Origin: Anaerolineales bacterium UBA5797
Lineage (GTDB): Bacteria; Chloroflexota; Anaerolineae; Anaerolineales; Villigracilaceae
Length of the DNA: 64,000 nucleotides
Assembly: GCA_002418205.1 (NCBI GenBank)
Contig: DIDP01000038.1
Location: 1 to 64,000, forward strand
Direction: 5' to 3'
In this document: positions 5,451-12,687 of the stretch, one piece after another
Layout of the letters: every line of letters starts with the position of its first letter
How positions within the stretch are numbered: position 1 is the first letter of the stretch
Position numbers and translations under genes: made by a program
The notes under the pieces: generated by a model
Databases searched by the model: none
What the model was told of the DNA's origin: nothing
What the model saw: only the letters and a program-made list of their open reading frames with translations

Positions 5451-7637
5451 ATGCGATACCGTAAAGAGTTCGTCCGCGCACTGTTCTTTTTGTTCCTGCT
5501 CGCCTGTTTGTTGACCGGGCTGGCAGGGACCGTGCGCGTCCCCGTCCGCGCCGCGCCAGCTGTTCAAGCAACAACTCCTCCGACGCTGCAAGTAATAATC
5601 AGCGAAATAGCCTGGGGTGGTACTATAGCGTCTCCCAGTACAGACGAGTGGATTGAATTATATAACCCAGGACCTTCTGATGTTAACCTTGATCAATGGC
5701 TCTTGGTCTCGGGTGGTGCATCACCAAGTATAAACATAACACTCAACAATTATTTGTTGCATGTTGGAGAGTATTATTTGTTAGAAAGACAAAATGATGG
5801 TGTTATTTCGACTATCACTGCTGATCAAGTGTATGTAGGTCCTGGAAACCTATTGAATGATGGCGGAGACACTTTATATTTATACGCTCCAAATGGTGCT
5901 GATTATGATTTAGTAGATGTCGTTAACAGTGACGGAGGGCCGTGGCCTGCAGGAAGATCTGATGGATACGGAAGTATGGAACGCTATGGGGTGTATGAAG
6001 ATAATGATTATATTTGGGTGACTAATCCAAATCCTGATCCTGCGCTTAATGAGGATTTCAGAAACAATTTAATTTATGGAACTCCAAAGAATCAGAATTG
6101 GGCAGAAACAATTACTCCGATAACGACAACAACAATTGTTTCTGATTCGCCGGACCCATCTACAACCAATACAGTTGTTAATATTGCTGTAAGTGTTAAA
6201 GGTGGACCAACAGACCCAACAGGAACAGTAAATATTACAGGAGCGGATACCAATTGCACTATAACGCTCAACAATGGCGACAGCGGTGTGGGCAATTGCA
6301 ATGTGAGCTTCACTACCAATGGAACTAAAACCCTGACTGCTACCTATAGTGGTGATCCAAATCATTCGCCTAGTAGCGATACGGAATCTCATGATGTTGT
6401 TCCGCCTATAACCACTACCACAACTATCACATCAATAACTCCCGATCCGGCATTTGTAGGTGAACCTGTTAAGGTTTCTGTATCAGTAGTAGCAAATAGT
6501 GGATCACTGAAACCGACCGGAACAGTAAGCATTGCAGGAGCAAATACAAACTGTGATATTACACTTTCTAATGGAGTTGGTAGTTGCAATGTGAACTTTA
6601 CATCCGTTGGGAACAAAACACTAGAAGCCACCTATAACGGCTCTGGCGCATTTGTCACAAGTAAAGATTCTGAAAATATCGATGCATTACACAAGAGTAC
6701 GACTACAATTACATCTGATGCACCGGATCCGTCTCAGATAAATCAGCAGGTTTCTGTAAATGTTCAAGTAACGGGTGTCTCGGGATTAAATCCAACAGGA
6801 ACCGTAGATATTACAGGGGCAAATTCCAATTGTTCTATTACCCTTTCAAATGGTGCTGGTAGTTGTAGTGTAAATTTCTCCTTCTCAGGTACGAAGACAC
6901 TAAAAGCGACATACACTGGGGATAATAATTACTTTGGTAGTAGTGACACAGAAACTCATATCGTTTCATTTGTGTTTAGAACTGCCACTCCTAGACCCCA
7001 ACCGCCGCCGCCCCTCGTTGCGATCAATGAATTTGTCCCGCGCCCCGGCACCGATTGGAACAGCGACGGCGTGGTGGACGTGGGCGACGAATACATCGAA
7101 CTGCTCAACCACGGTGTGGTGGACGTCAACCTGAGCGGCTATCGCCTGGACGACGAAGCCAACATCGGTTCCTCGCCCTACCCACTCCCCTCCCGCATCT
7201 TGAAACCCGGCGAGCGGATCGTCTTCTACGGCAAGGAAACCGGTCTGCTGCTGAGCGATGGCGGCGATGGCGTCCGTTTGCTCAAGCCGAACGGTCAGTT
7301 GATGGACGCCTATAACTACTCTGTTGTGCAGTTCCCCGACCAGTCCTTCTGCCGCCTGCCCGATAACGGCGGCGCGGACGATTGGAACACCAACTGCTAC
7401 CCGACCCCCGGCTTGAAGAATTCCCTGAGCGGAACCTCCCTGCGCCCACCGACCGAGACCGACGTGGACAAACCGTTGTGTCCCATTGCGGATACACTGC
7501 CCGAGGATTTTGTGGTCGCCGAGTGTTCGCCGGTCGGGAACAACATCTGGAACCGCTATTATTGGGATCGCTTCGGCTGGTTCGGGGAAAGGGTGATCGA
7601 AAATTGGAACGGCAGGTGGGAAGTTTTCTTTGATTAA
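5451..7637 (+). CDS. Secreted protein with two lamin-tail domains and three Ig-like repeats
   Basis: 728 residues. Signal peptide (about 1-34). Lamin-tail domain 1 (about 46-215: VIISEIAWGG, DEWIELYNP, LLERQNDGV). Three Ig-like repeats (about 220-317, 318-412, 413-506), each with GTVNITGA-type strands and a Cys pair in the pattern NC..TL.NG.G.C. A Pro-rich linker. Lamin-tail domain 2 (about 520-640: INEFVPRPGT, DEYIELLNHG). A Trp/Tyr-rich C-terminus. Such proteins are exported and thought to bind surfaces, nucleic acid or carbohydrate. No enzyme domain is seen. The middle (about 5580-6990) is clearly AT-richer than both ends, which suggests that it was exchanged from another source. Confidence 0.85.
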   Translation: MRYRKEFVRALFFLFLLACLLTGLAGTVRVPVRAAPAVQATTPPTLQVIISEIAWGGTIASPSTDEWIELYNPGPSDVNLDQWLLVSGGASPSINITLNNYLLHVGEYYLLERQNDGVISTITADQVYVGPGNLLNDGGDTLYLYAPNGADYDLVDVVNSDGGPWPAGRSDGYGSMERYGVYEDNDYIWVTNPNPDPALNEDFRNNLIYGTPKNQNWAETITPITTTTIVSDSPDPSTTNTVVNIAVSVKGGPTDPTGTVNITGADTNCTITLNNGDSGVGNCNVSFTTNGTKTLTATYSGDPNHSPSSDTESHDVVPPITTTTTITSITPDPAFVGEPVKVSVSVVANSGSLKPTGTVSIAGANTNCDITLSNGVGSCNVNFTSVGNKTLEATYNGSGAFVTSKDSENIDALHKSTTTITSDAPDPSQINQQVSVNVQVTGVSGLNPTGTVDITGANSNCSITLSNGAGSCSVNFSFSGTKTLKATYTGDNNYFGSSDTETHIVSFVFRTATPRPQPPPPLVAINEFVPRPGTDWNSDGVVDVGDEYIELLNHGVVDVNLSGYRLDDEANIGSSPYPLPSRILKPGERIVFYGKETGLLLSDGGDGVRLLKPNGQLMDAYNYSVVQFPDQSFCRLPDNGGADDWNTNCYPTPGLKNSLSGTSLRPPTETDVDKPLCPIADTLPEDFVVAECSPVGNNIWNRYYWDRFGWFGERVIENWNGRWEVFFD

Positions 7638-7668
7638 ACCAAAACGTCCACCCCAAAACTTAAGGGAA

Positions 7669-7699
7669 CAGCCATCGACTTTGACTAAATTGTTCCGAC
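7669..7699. repeat. Left copy of imperfect direct repeat around the AT-rich orphan
   Basis: AGCCATCGACTTTGACTAAA plus TTGTTCCGAC. It matches 8212-8241 with five differences in 30 bases. Confidence 0.6.
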
Positions 7700-7713
7700 A
7701 AACAAATTAGACG

Positions 7714-8088
7714 CTACTCTAAGGCCCTTTTAGCCAAATCTAGAGAAAAACCAACATCACGTTCTGCTTTGTCCAATTTATTATAGGCTCTTCTTTCTGA
7801 ATTTAATACGCGAATCGAATCATATTTACTTACGGCAACCTCACTGATTTCACCTCGTTGTAACCTTTCAAGTACTGAACCCCATTCGATCTTGAAACTC
7901 TCAGTTCTATGAATCTGCTCCTCAACTTCAGCTCTTACGTCAATAATTTTTTTATAATTTTCGGAAAGATCTTTTAAAATCTTTGTATGCCTTTTTGATT
8001 GACAAACTTTCCTTAACTCAATATTTTCAGTTAATACTCGCTCTGTTCGGTATCTCATCTTCTGAAGTTCTTGTAACAACTCATCCAT
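7714..8088 (-). CDS. Coiled-coil hypothetical protein, AT-rich
   Basis: 124 residues from the Met at 8088 (MDELLQELQKMRYRTERVLT). I do not recognise the family. It is rich in Glu, Lys and Arg with long heptad-like stretches (about 5-75) and no membrane segment or signal peptide. The codon usage is markedly AT-rich compared with neighbours and no ribosome site is visible; the longer upstream reading to 8241 looks non-coding. Imperfect direct repeats flank it at 7669 and 8212, as expected if a small segment was inserted. Function unknown. Confidence 0.55.
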   Translation of the reverse strand: MDELLQELQKMRYRTERVLTENIELRKVCQSKRHTKILKDLSENYKKIIDVRAEVEEQIHRTESFKIEWGSVLERLQRGEISEVAVSKYDSIRVLNSERRAYNKLDKAERDVGFSLDLAKRALE

Positions 8089-8211
8089 TTGAAAAAATTT
8101 ACTTACTGTAAAAATTTTTTTAGTCAATAGACTGGTTATAAAGCAATTTAAGAAAGAAACTATGCATCTCGCTCTTTTATCATGCCATCCCATCCTGATG
8201 TGATAAAGGAT

Positions 8212-8242
8212 TAGCCACCGATTTTGATTTAATTGTTCCAAC
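8212..8242. repeat. Right copy of imperfect direct repeat around the AT-rich orphan
   Basis: AGCCACCGATTTTGATTTAA plus TTGTTCCAAC, same orientation as the copy at 7669. Confidence 0.6.
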
Positions 8243-8255
8243 TTGGGCCAAATAA

Positions 8256-8291
8256 AAAAGCCAACCGTTTGAACCGGGTTGGCTTTTTGTT
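8256..8291. terminator. Bidirectional terminator
   Basis: AAAAAGCCAACC and GGTTGGCTTTTT pair perfectly around a 10-base loop. It lies behind the deoxynucleoside kinase (minus strand). Confidence 0.85.
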
Positions 8292-8319
8292 TACATCAGT
8301 GCAATTCTCTGTTTATCTT

Positions 8320-8988
8320 TTAATCGTCCGCGGCGGCGCGGGCAACCTCTTCCGGCTCGAAGACCACTTCCTCCTTGCCGGTCAGTTTGTCCTGCACTTT
8401 TTCGATGATCAATTTCAAATGACCGGTATGGGAAACATAATCCAGGTCGTCGGCGGGGACGGCGAGCACAGGGCAGAGCGTGAAGTTCTCGATCCATTGT
8501 TCGTAGAGGTTGTTCAGTCCCTGCAGGTAATCGGCGGCGATCGTCCGTTCATAGTCGCGGCCGCGGTTGGAGATGCGTTTCAGCAAAGTGGGGACGGAGG
8601 CTCGTAGATAGACGACCAGGTCCGGGGGCGGAAGGAGGCGGGACGTCGTTTCGTAAAGATCGCGATAGGTCTGATAATCCCGTTGGTTGATGTGTCCCTG
8701 CAGGAACAGGTTATAGGCGAAGATCTCCGCGTCCTCGTAAACGCTTCGGTCCTGGACGACCGAGTTGGGATGCTGTCCAAGTTTATAGTGCGAGCGCAGG
8801 CGATGGGTAAGGAAGAAGACCTGCGAATGGAACGACCACGCGCTCATATCGCTGTAGAAATCCGCGAGGTACGGGTTCTCGGTCACGGGTTCGTAGAAAG
8901 GCTCCCAGCCGAGGCGCACGCAGAGCATTTCCACGAGCGTGGATTTTCCCACGCCGATGTTTCCTGCAACGGCAATAAATTTTTTCAT
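8320..8988 (-). CDS. Deoxynucleoside kinase (dAK/dGK family)
   Basis: 222 residues. It phosphorylates deoxynucleosides to 5'-monophosphates for salvage. Seen: P-loop GNIGVGKSTL (about 9-18), EPVTENPYLADFY near the substrate pocket, QDRSVYEDAEIFA with the DRS motif (about 80-90), and a lid region KRISNRGRDYER. Length fits the bacterial dAK/dGK family. The ATG at 8988 is chosen because GGAGGG lies 6 bases ahead of it; the in-frame ATG at 9003 overlaps that site. Substrate preference cannot be read from sequence. Confidence 0.92.
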   Translation of the reverse strand: MKKFIAVAGNIGVGKSTLVEMLCVRLGWEPFYEPVTENPYLADFYSDMSAWSFHSQVFFLTHRLRSHYKLGQHPNSVVQDRSVYEDAEIFAYNLFLQGHINQRDYQTYRDLYETTSRLLPPPDLVVYLRASVPTLLKRISNRGRDYERTIAADYLQGLNNLYEQWIENFTLCPVLAVPADDLDYVSHTGHLKLIIEKVQDKLTGKEEVVFEPEEVARAAADD

Positions 8989-9008
8989 CGCGTCCCTCCG
9001 CAAAATTT

Positions 9009-9032
9009 GAGCGACCGGTGTTGGTCGCTCGA
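9009..9032 (-). terminator. Hairpin after the DsbA-like gene
   Basis: GAGCGACC and GGTCGCTC pair across a short loop, then AAATTTTG on the minus strand. A weak terminator between the DsbA-like gene and the kinase. Confidence 0.5.
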
Positions 9033-9039
9033 TGTTGAT

Positions 9040-9849
9040 CTACTTCGGAATTTCTCCAGCCAATTCCTTGTCGATCACCTGCTTGAAAACATCCAGCGGC
9101 TGCGCACCCACGATGGCGAGACCGTTGATGAAGAAGGTCGGCGTGGAGCGCACACCCAGGTTGACGGCGAAATCGCTGTCCGCCTGGATCGCTTCCTGAT
9201 ATTTGTGATCGTTGATGCAGGCTTCAAAGGCATCCATGTCGAGTCCAAGGTCCTGCGCGTACTGGATGTACACGCTGTTGCCGAGGCTCTCGCTGCCGAA
9301 CAGTTTTTCATGGTACGACCAGTAGGCATCCTGGTCGCCCGCGCACATCGCTGCTTCGGCGGCGGAGAATGCATCCGGATGAATCGACGTCAATGGCAGA
9401 TGGCGATACACCATGCGGATCTTGCCCGGATAGGCGGCAAGCAAAGGTTCATAGACCTGATCGTGCCAGCGGCGGCAGTATGGACATTGATAATCGCTGA
9501 ACTCCACGATGGTAATGGGAGCATCCTTCGGACCGAGGGAGGGGAACCCTTCGGAGGGGATATCGTAGCGGATGAACTGCGGCTCTTCCGTGACCGGCGC
9601 TTCAACCACCGGACCTCCAGCCTGCGCGGCCGTTGTGGAACCTCCTCCGGCTGAATCGACTCCCCAGACCGCATATCCCAAAAGGATTCCCGCCGCAAAA
9701 GCCAGGACGGTCAAAACCGCATAAAAATGGCTTTTCTTGAAGGTGACCGTCTCCACTTCCTGCTGGATGGGTTCGACAGGTTCGATACTCTCAGGTTCGA
9801 TGACGGGCTCTTCCCTGACTTTTTTTGTTTTTGTTGATCTTGGTGGCAT
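9040..9849 (-). CDS. Membrane-anchored DsbA-like thiol oxidoreductase
   Basis: About 269 residues. A charged cytoplasmic N-terminus (1-40), one membrane segment (about 41-63), a linker, then a DsbA/Thioredoxin_4 fold with redox motif CPYC (about 122-125, SDYQCPYCRRWHD) and the cis-Pro segment RSTPTFFING (about 235-244). It should form, break or shuffle disulfides outside the cell, as in the BdbD/DsbA-like group. TATAAT ends 7 bases before the ATG at 9849, which favours that leaderless start over the ATG at 9858 lying within the -10. It is the nearest envelope redox gene to msrPQ. Confidence 0.9.
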   Translation of the reverse strand: MPPRSTKTKKVREEPVIEPESIEPVEPIQQEVETVTFKKSHFYAVLTVLAFAAGILLGYAVWGVDSAGGGSTTAAQAGGPVVEAPVTEEPQFIRYDIPSEGFPSLGPKDAPITIVEFSDYQCPYCRRWHDQVYEPLLAAYPGKIRMVYRHLPLTSIHPDAFSAAEAAMCAGDQDAYWSYHEKLFGSESLGNSVYIQYAQDLGLDMDAFEACINDHKYQEAIQADSDFAVNLGVRSTPTFFINGLAIVGAQPLDVFKQVIDKELAGEIPK

Positions 9850-9856
9850 GGACGGC

Positions 9857-9862
9857 ATTATA
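9857..9862 (-). promoter_or_regulatory. -10 box for a leaderless start (DsbA-like gene)
   Basis: TATAAT on the minus strand, 7 bases before the ATG at 9849. The -35 is weak. Confidence 0.6.
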
Positions 9863-9947
9863 ACATGCGGGGCGGCCCTGCTACTTTAAGAATTGGAGTG
9901 CGTATTATTAATGATAGTTGACTGAAAAAAATGACCTGGAGGTTGAA

Positions 9948-10172
9948 ATGACATCACATGAAAAACGCGTCCCCTGGTATCTGTGGCCCTTTGCGGCGAT
10001 CTGGAAACTGCTGGCGGTGATCGTCGAAATGACGGGTCGTCTCGTTGCCATGATCCTCGGCATCGTGCTGATGATCGCCGGTGTGCTCGTCAGCCTGACG
10101 ATCGTCGGGGCAATTGTCGGTGTCCCGCTGGCGATCGTGGGGCTGTTGTTGTTCATCAAGGGAATATTCTAA
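9948..10172 (+). CDS. Small two-helix membrane protein
   Basis: 74 residues, MTSHEKRVPWYLWPFAAIWK followed by two hydrophobic helices (about 20-43 and 48-72) linked by a short turn. I do not recognise a named family; the pattern resembles small Chloroflexi-type inner membrane proteins. CTGGAGG lies 5 bases before 9948 and sets the start. Upstream in-frame residues (from 9918) lack such a site. A hairpin follows its stop. Confidence 0.7.
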   Translation: MTSHEKRVPWYLWPFAAIWKLLAVIVEMTGRLVAMILGIVLMIAGVLVSLTIVGAIVGVPLAIVGLLLFIKGIF

Positions 10173-10177
10173 AATCG

Positions 10178-10206
10178 CATGGAAGGACGATTGCCCTTCC
10201 ATGCAA
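10178..10206 (+). terminator. Hairpin after the small membrane protein gene
   Basis: GCATGGAAGG and CCTTCCATGC pair around a short loop six bases after the stop. No strong T-run follows, so it may act together with the next hairpin. Confidence 0.5.
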
Positions 10207-10212
10207 CAAATG

Positions 10213-10252
10213 AAAAAACCGCGAAGGATTCAAATCCTTCGCGGTCGTCTTA
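10213..10252. terminator. Bidirectional terminator between convergent genes
   Basis: ACCGCGAAGGATT and AATCCTTCGCGGT pair nearly perfectly around CAA, with A- and T-rich flanks. It separates the small membrane protein gene and msrQ. Confidence 0.85.
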
Positions 10253-10258
10253 AAAAAT

Positions 10259-10939
10259 TTACGAACTGACTTGATGCACGGCTCTCTGTTTGCGATACTG
10301 CCCTCTGATCCGATCCCGCACGGACACGATCCCTCTTCGCACCTGAGGGATGCGCATGACCAGAAAAATGATGACGATCAGCCCATAGATCAACGGCTGG
10401 GCAATATCTCCCTGTGCGGTGAAGATATTGCCTTTTTTGTTCCATGCGAAATGCAGGACCACCAATGGTACGATGAGATAAACTGCCTTGTGCAGGCGCT
10501 TCCAGTTTTTGCCGAGACGTTTCTTCCAGATATCGAAGGAGGTCCAGGCGAGCGGGATGAGCAGGAGGAAGGCGATCAGCCCGACGATCAGACGCGGGTC
10601 CTGCGTGAAATTCTGCAGGATGAAACTCCATGCCAGACCAAAATCCAGATGCAGGTAGATCAACACGTGGATGGTGGCATACATGAAGGCATACAGTCCA
10701 AGGGCGCGGCGCCGCTTGAGCAGTTCGCTCCATTTGAAGAGCGTGTTGAGCGGTGTGCATGCCAGCGACAGGATCAGCAGCGCAACGGCATGGTGACCGG
10801 TGCGTCGTTCCAGATACTGCACGGGATCTGCCGTGAGGTCGCCCGTGAAGTATTGAAAGATCAGGATCACCAGCACCGACCAGGCATACACGTGCATCGC
10901 GATTTGAAGAGGGGTGTAACGCTTGAAAATGGTTTTCAT
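10259..10939 (-). CDS. msrQ: MsrQ heme-binding membrane subunit of MsrPQ
   Basis: 226 residues with about six membrane helices and His residues in helices (LERRTGHHAVALLIL, YATIHVLIYLH, KRLHKAVYLIVPLVVLHF) that can ligate heme. MsrQ passes electrons from the quinone pool to MsrP, which repairs oxidised methionine in envelope proteins. Length and order match YedZ/MsrQ. Ribosome site AAAGGAATT precedes the ATG. It follows msrP by 49 bases, which hold a hairpin, and both genes are on the minus strand. Confidence 0.93.
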   Translation of the reverse strand: MKTIFKRYTPLQIAMHVYAWSVLVILIFQYFTGDLTADPVQYLERRTGHHAVALLILSLACTPLNTLFKWSELLKRRRALGLYAFMYATIHVLIYLHLDFGLAWSFILQNFTQDPRLIVGLIAFLLLIPLAWTSFDIWKKRLGKNWKRLHKAVYLIVPLVVLHFAWNKKGNIFTAQGDIAQPLIYGLIVIIFLVMRIPQVRRGIVSVRDRIRGQYRKQRAVHQVSS

Positions 10940-10944
10940 AATTC

Positions 10945-10983
10945 CTTTATGGACCCGACGGCTTCAAAAACGTCGGGTCCTTT
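10945..10983. terminator. Hairpin between msrP and msrQ
   Basis: GGACCCGACG and CGTCGGGTCC pair perfectly around a 10-base loop. On the minus strand it lacks a T-run, so it is more likely a stability or partial attenuation element than a full terminator. Confidence 0.6.
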
Positions 10984-10988
10984 TCGAC

Positions 10989-11951
10989 CTAATAATATAC
11001 ACTCAAATCCATGCCTGCATAGAGGTCGGCAACCTGTTCGGCGTATCCATTGAACATCAGTGTTGGGCGGCGTCCCAGTTCGCCGACGCGGCGCTCCGTT
11101 GCCTGCGACCAGCGTGGATGCGGACGGTCGGGATTCACATTGGAATAAAAGCCGTATTCGTTGGGCGAGACCGAGCTCCACAACGTCTCTGGTTGTTTGT
11201 CCGTCAGTTCGATCTTTGTGATGGCTTTGATGGATTTGAACCCATACTTCCACGGCACCACCAGCCGGATCGGCGCACCGTTCGGGTTCGGCATCGGCTG
11301 TCCGTACAGACCCGTGGCAAGGATGGCGAGATCGTTCATTGCTTCGTCGATCCGCAGGCCTTCCTGATAGGGCCACGGATAGAACGGACTTTTCTGCCCG
11401 GGCATTTCCTCGGGGCGATATACCGCTTCGAAGCGCACATACTTCGCATCCGAGGTCGGCTCCACTTCCTTCAGCAGGCTTGCCAGCGTAAAGCCGGTCC
11501 AGGGGATGACCATGCTCCAGGCTTCCACACAGCGCAGGCGGTAGATGCGTTCCTCCTGCGTGAACCTGCTCAACAGGTCTTCGATGCCGTAGGTCTTCGG
11601 GTTGTTCACCATGCCATATACCTCGACGGTCCATGGCTTGGAATTGAAGTCTTTGGAAAGCGGCGCCACACCTTCCTTGTCTGTGGTGAACTCGTAATAG
11701 TTGTTGTAGTTCGTGATGTCCTTGAAGGAATTGGCGGGATCGCCCAATTCGTCCGTGTAGCTGCCGGATGGGACGACGGGCGCTTCACCCTCAGGGACGG
11801 CTGTTCCCGTTGCCTGGGGCGCGCACGCCGCCAGCAATGCGGACCCGGTCACGATGCCCGCGGCTTTGAGAAAATCGCGCCGCGAGATATATTGCGAATA
11901 TGGCGTGATCTCGGAGGATTTGATTGGAACGGACTTGAATTTATCGGTCAT
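10989..11951 (-). CDS. msrP: MsrP molybdopterin methionine sulfoxide reductase
   Basis: 320 residues. A twin-arginine signal (SRRDFLKAAGIVTG, about 23-36) exports the folded enzyme; LLAACAP also gives a lipobox-like Cys, so it may be lipid-anchored. The catalytic domain has the molybdenum-binding Cys in RLRCVEAWSMVIPWTGF and downstream NGAPIRLVVPWKYGFKS, both hallmarks of the YedY/MsrP group. It reduces methionine sulfoxide in extracytoplasmic proteins with electrons from MsrQ. Ribosome site AGGAG is present. Gene order tlpA-like, msrP, msrQ suggests a shared role in envelope redox repair. Confidence 0.94.
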   Translation of the reverse strand: MTDKFKSVPIKSSEITPYSQYISRRDFLKAAGIVTGSALLAACAPQATGTAVPEGEAPVVPSGSYTDELGDPANSFKDITNYNNYYEFTTDKEGVAPLSKDFNSKPWTVEVYGMVNNPKTYGIEDLLSRFTQEERIYRLRCVEAWSMVIPWTGFTLASLLKEVEPTSDAKYVRFEAVYRPEEMPGQKSPFYPWPYQEGLRIDEAMNDLAILATGLYGQPMPNPNGAPIRLVVPWKYGFKSIKAITKIELTDKQPETLWSSVSPNEYGFYSNVNPDRPHPRWSQATERRVGELGRRPTLMFNGYAEQVADLYAGMDLSVYY

Positions 11952-11963
11952 GAGTTCTCCTGT

Positions 11964-12020
11964 TATCCCCTGTCATTGCGAGGAGGGTCGAAGACCCTCC
12001 TCGCAATGACAGGGGATAAA
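11964..12020. repeat. 57-bp perfect inverted repeat (REP-like)
   Basis: Two 27-bp arms, beginning TTATCCCCTGTCATTGCGAG, are exact reverse complements around GAA. TCATTGCGAG is the core of dispersed palindromic repeats seen in many environmental genomes; a related one lies inside pyrD at about 41509. It sits between the tlpA-like gene and msrP and could act as an mRNA hairpin. Confidence 0.9.
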
Positions 12021-12021
12021 A

Positions 12022-12600
12022 TTAATATTCTTCAGCCAGCAACGCCTTGATGTTCTTCTCCGTCTCGGCATATCTTCCCTCGCCGATATGCACATAACGG
12101 ATGTGTCCCTGCTTGTCGATCAGATACAGCGTGGGCCAGTAATGGTTTTTATAAGCCCGCCAGGTTTCGCCGTCATTATCCTGCGCCACGGCGTAGGGAA
12201 CATCCAACCGTACGAGCGCTTCCTCCAGGTTATCCAGATCCTCCTCGTAGGAGAATTCGGGGTAGTGATTTCCAATGACGACCAGACCATCGTCTGCATA
12301 TTCATTGTGCCATCCCCTCAACGAGGGGATCACATTCCTGCAATTAATTCAGCCAAACGTCCACATGTCGATCAGGACGACCTTGCCTTTCAAGTCAGCC
12401 AGGCGCAGGGGAGCATCCACATTCAGCCAGGTGTCGTTCGTTAGTTCGGGAGCAGGTCCGAGGTCCGGCAGTGAAGCGACCTTCGGCATTGGCTCCTCCG
12501 TATGCGGTTGGACCTCGTTTTGATCCGACACGGGGTTTTGTCGTGCGGAACACCCAAAAAGGATTAAGGCGAGCAATCCAAATGCATAACGTCTCATCAT
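12022..12600 (-). CDS. TlpA/DipZ-like thioredoxin lipoprotein, candidate selenoprotein (UGA at 12349-12351)
   Basis: 192 residues if UGA is read as selenocysteine. The N-terminus MMRRYAFGLLALILFGCSAR is a lipoprotein signal. The thioredoxin domain reads VVLIDMWTFG-U-INCRNVIPSL, then YEEDLDNLEEALVRLDVPYAV and WPTLYLIDKQGHIRYVHIGE (cis-Pro). In DipZ/TlpA-like homologues this block is W-T-x-x-C-I-N-C, so UGA stands at residue 84 exactly where the first redox Cys belongs, giving U-x-x-C. Eighteen bases after the UGA is an 8-bp hairpin with loop GUU, as expected for a bacterial SECIS. Ribosome site AAGGAGA. The next genes are msrP and msrQ. A point mutation or sequencing error is the alternative. 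Confidence 0.8.
12312..12330 (-). promoter_or_regulatory. Candidate bSECIS element of the TlpA-like gene
   Basis: ATCCCCTC and GAGGGGAT pair perfectly (8 bp) around GTT. The loop begins 26 bases after the UGA and starts with G. Bacterial SECIS hairpins have a short apical loop with G in its first two positions, roughly 16 to 37 bases behind the UGA; SelB binds it. Confidence 0.7.
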
Positions 12601-12687
12601 CGGTCTCCTTGATGACGTTATTCTAGGAAAACTTCCTTACAAAAAGATTACGCGAGGATAAATAGACCCTAAAGATTTCCCGAGCCT

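Noticed and set aside
8683..9654. Long plus-strand frame of 323 codons
   Set aside because: Antisense shadow of the deoxynucleoside kinase and DsbA-like genes.
10923..12050. Long plus-strand frame of 375 codons
   Set aside because: Antisense shadow of msrP. The minus strand has the twin-arginine signal, catalytic Cys and ribosome site.
12022..12333. Separate small thioredoxin-like gene starting at a GTG
   Set aside because: It is the continuation of the frame at 12600 after an in-frame UGA. No ribosome site precedes the GTG and the redox motif spans the UGA.
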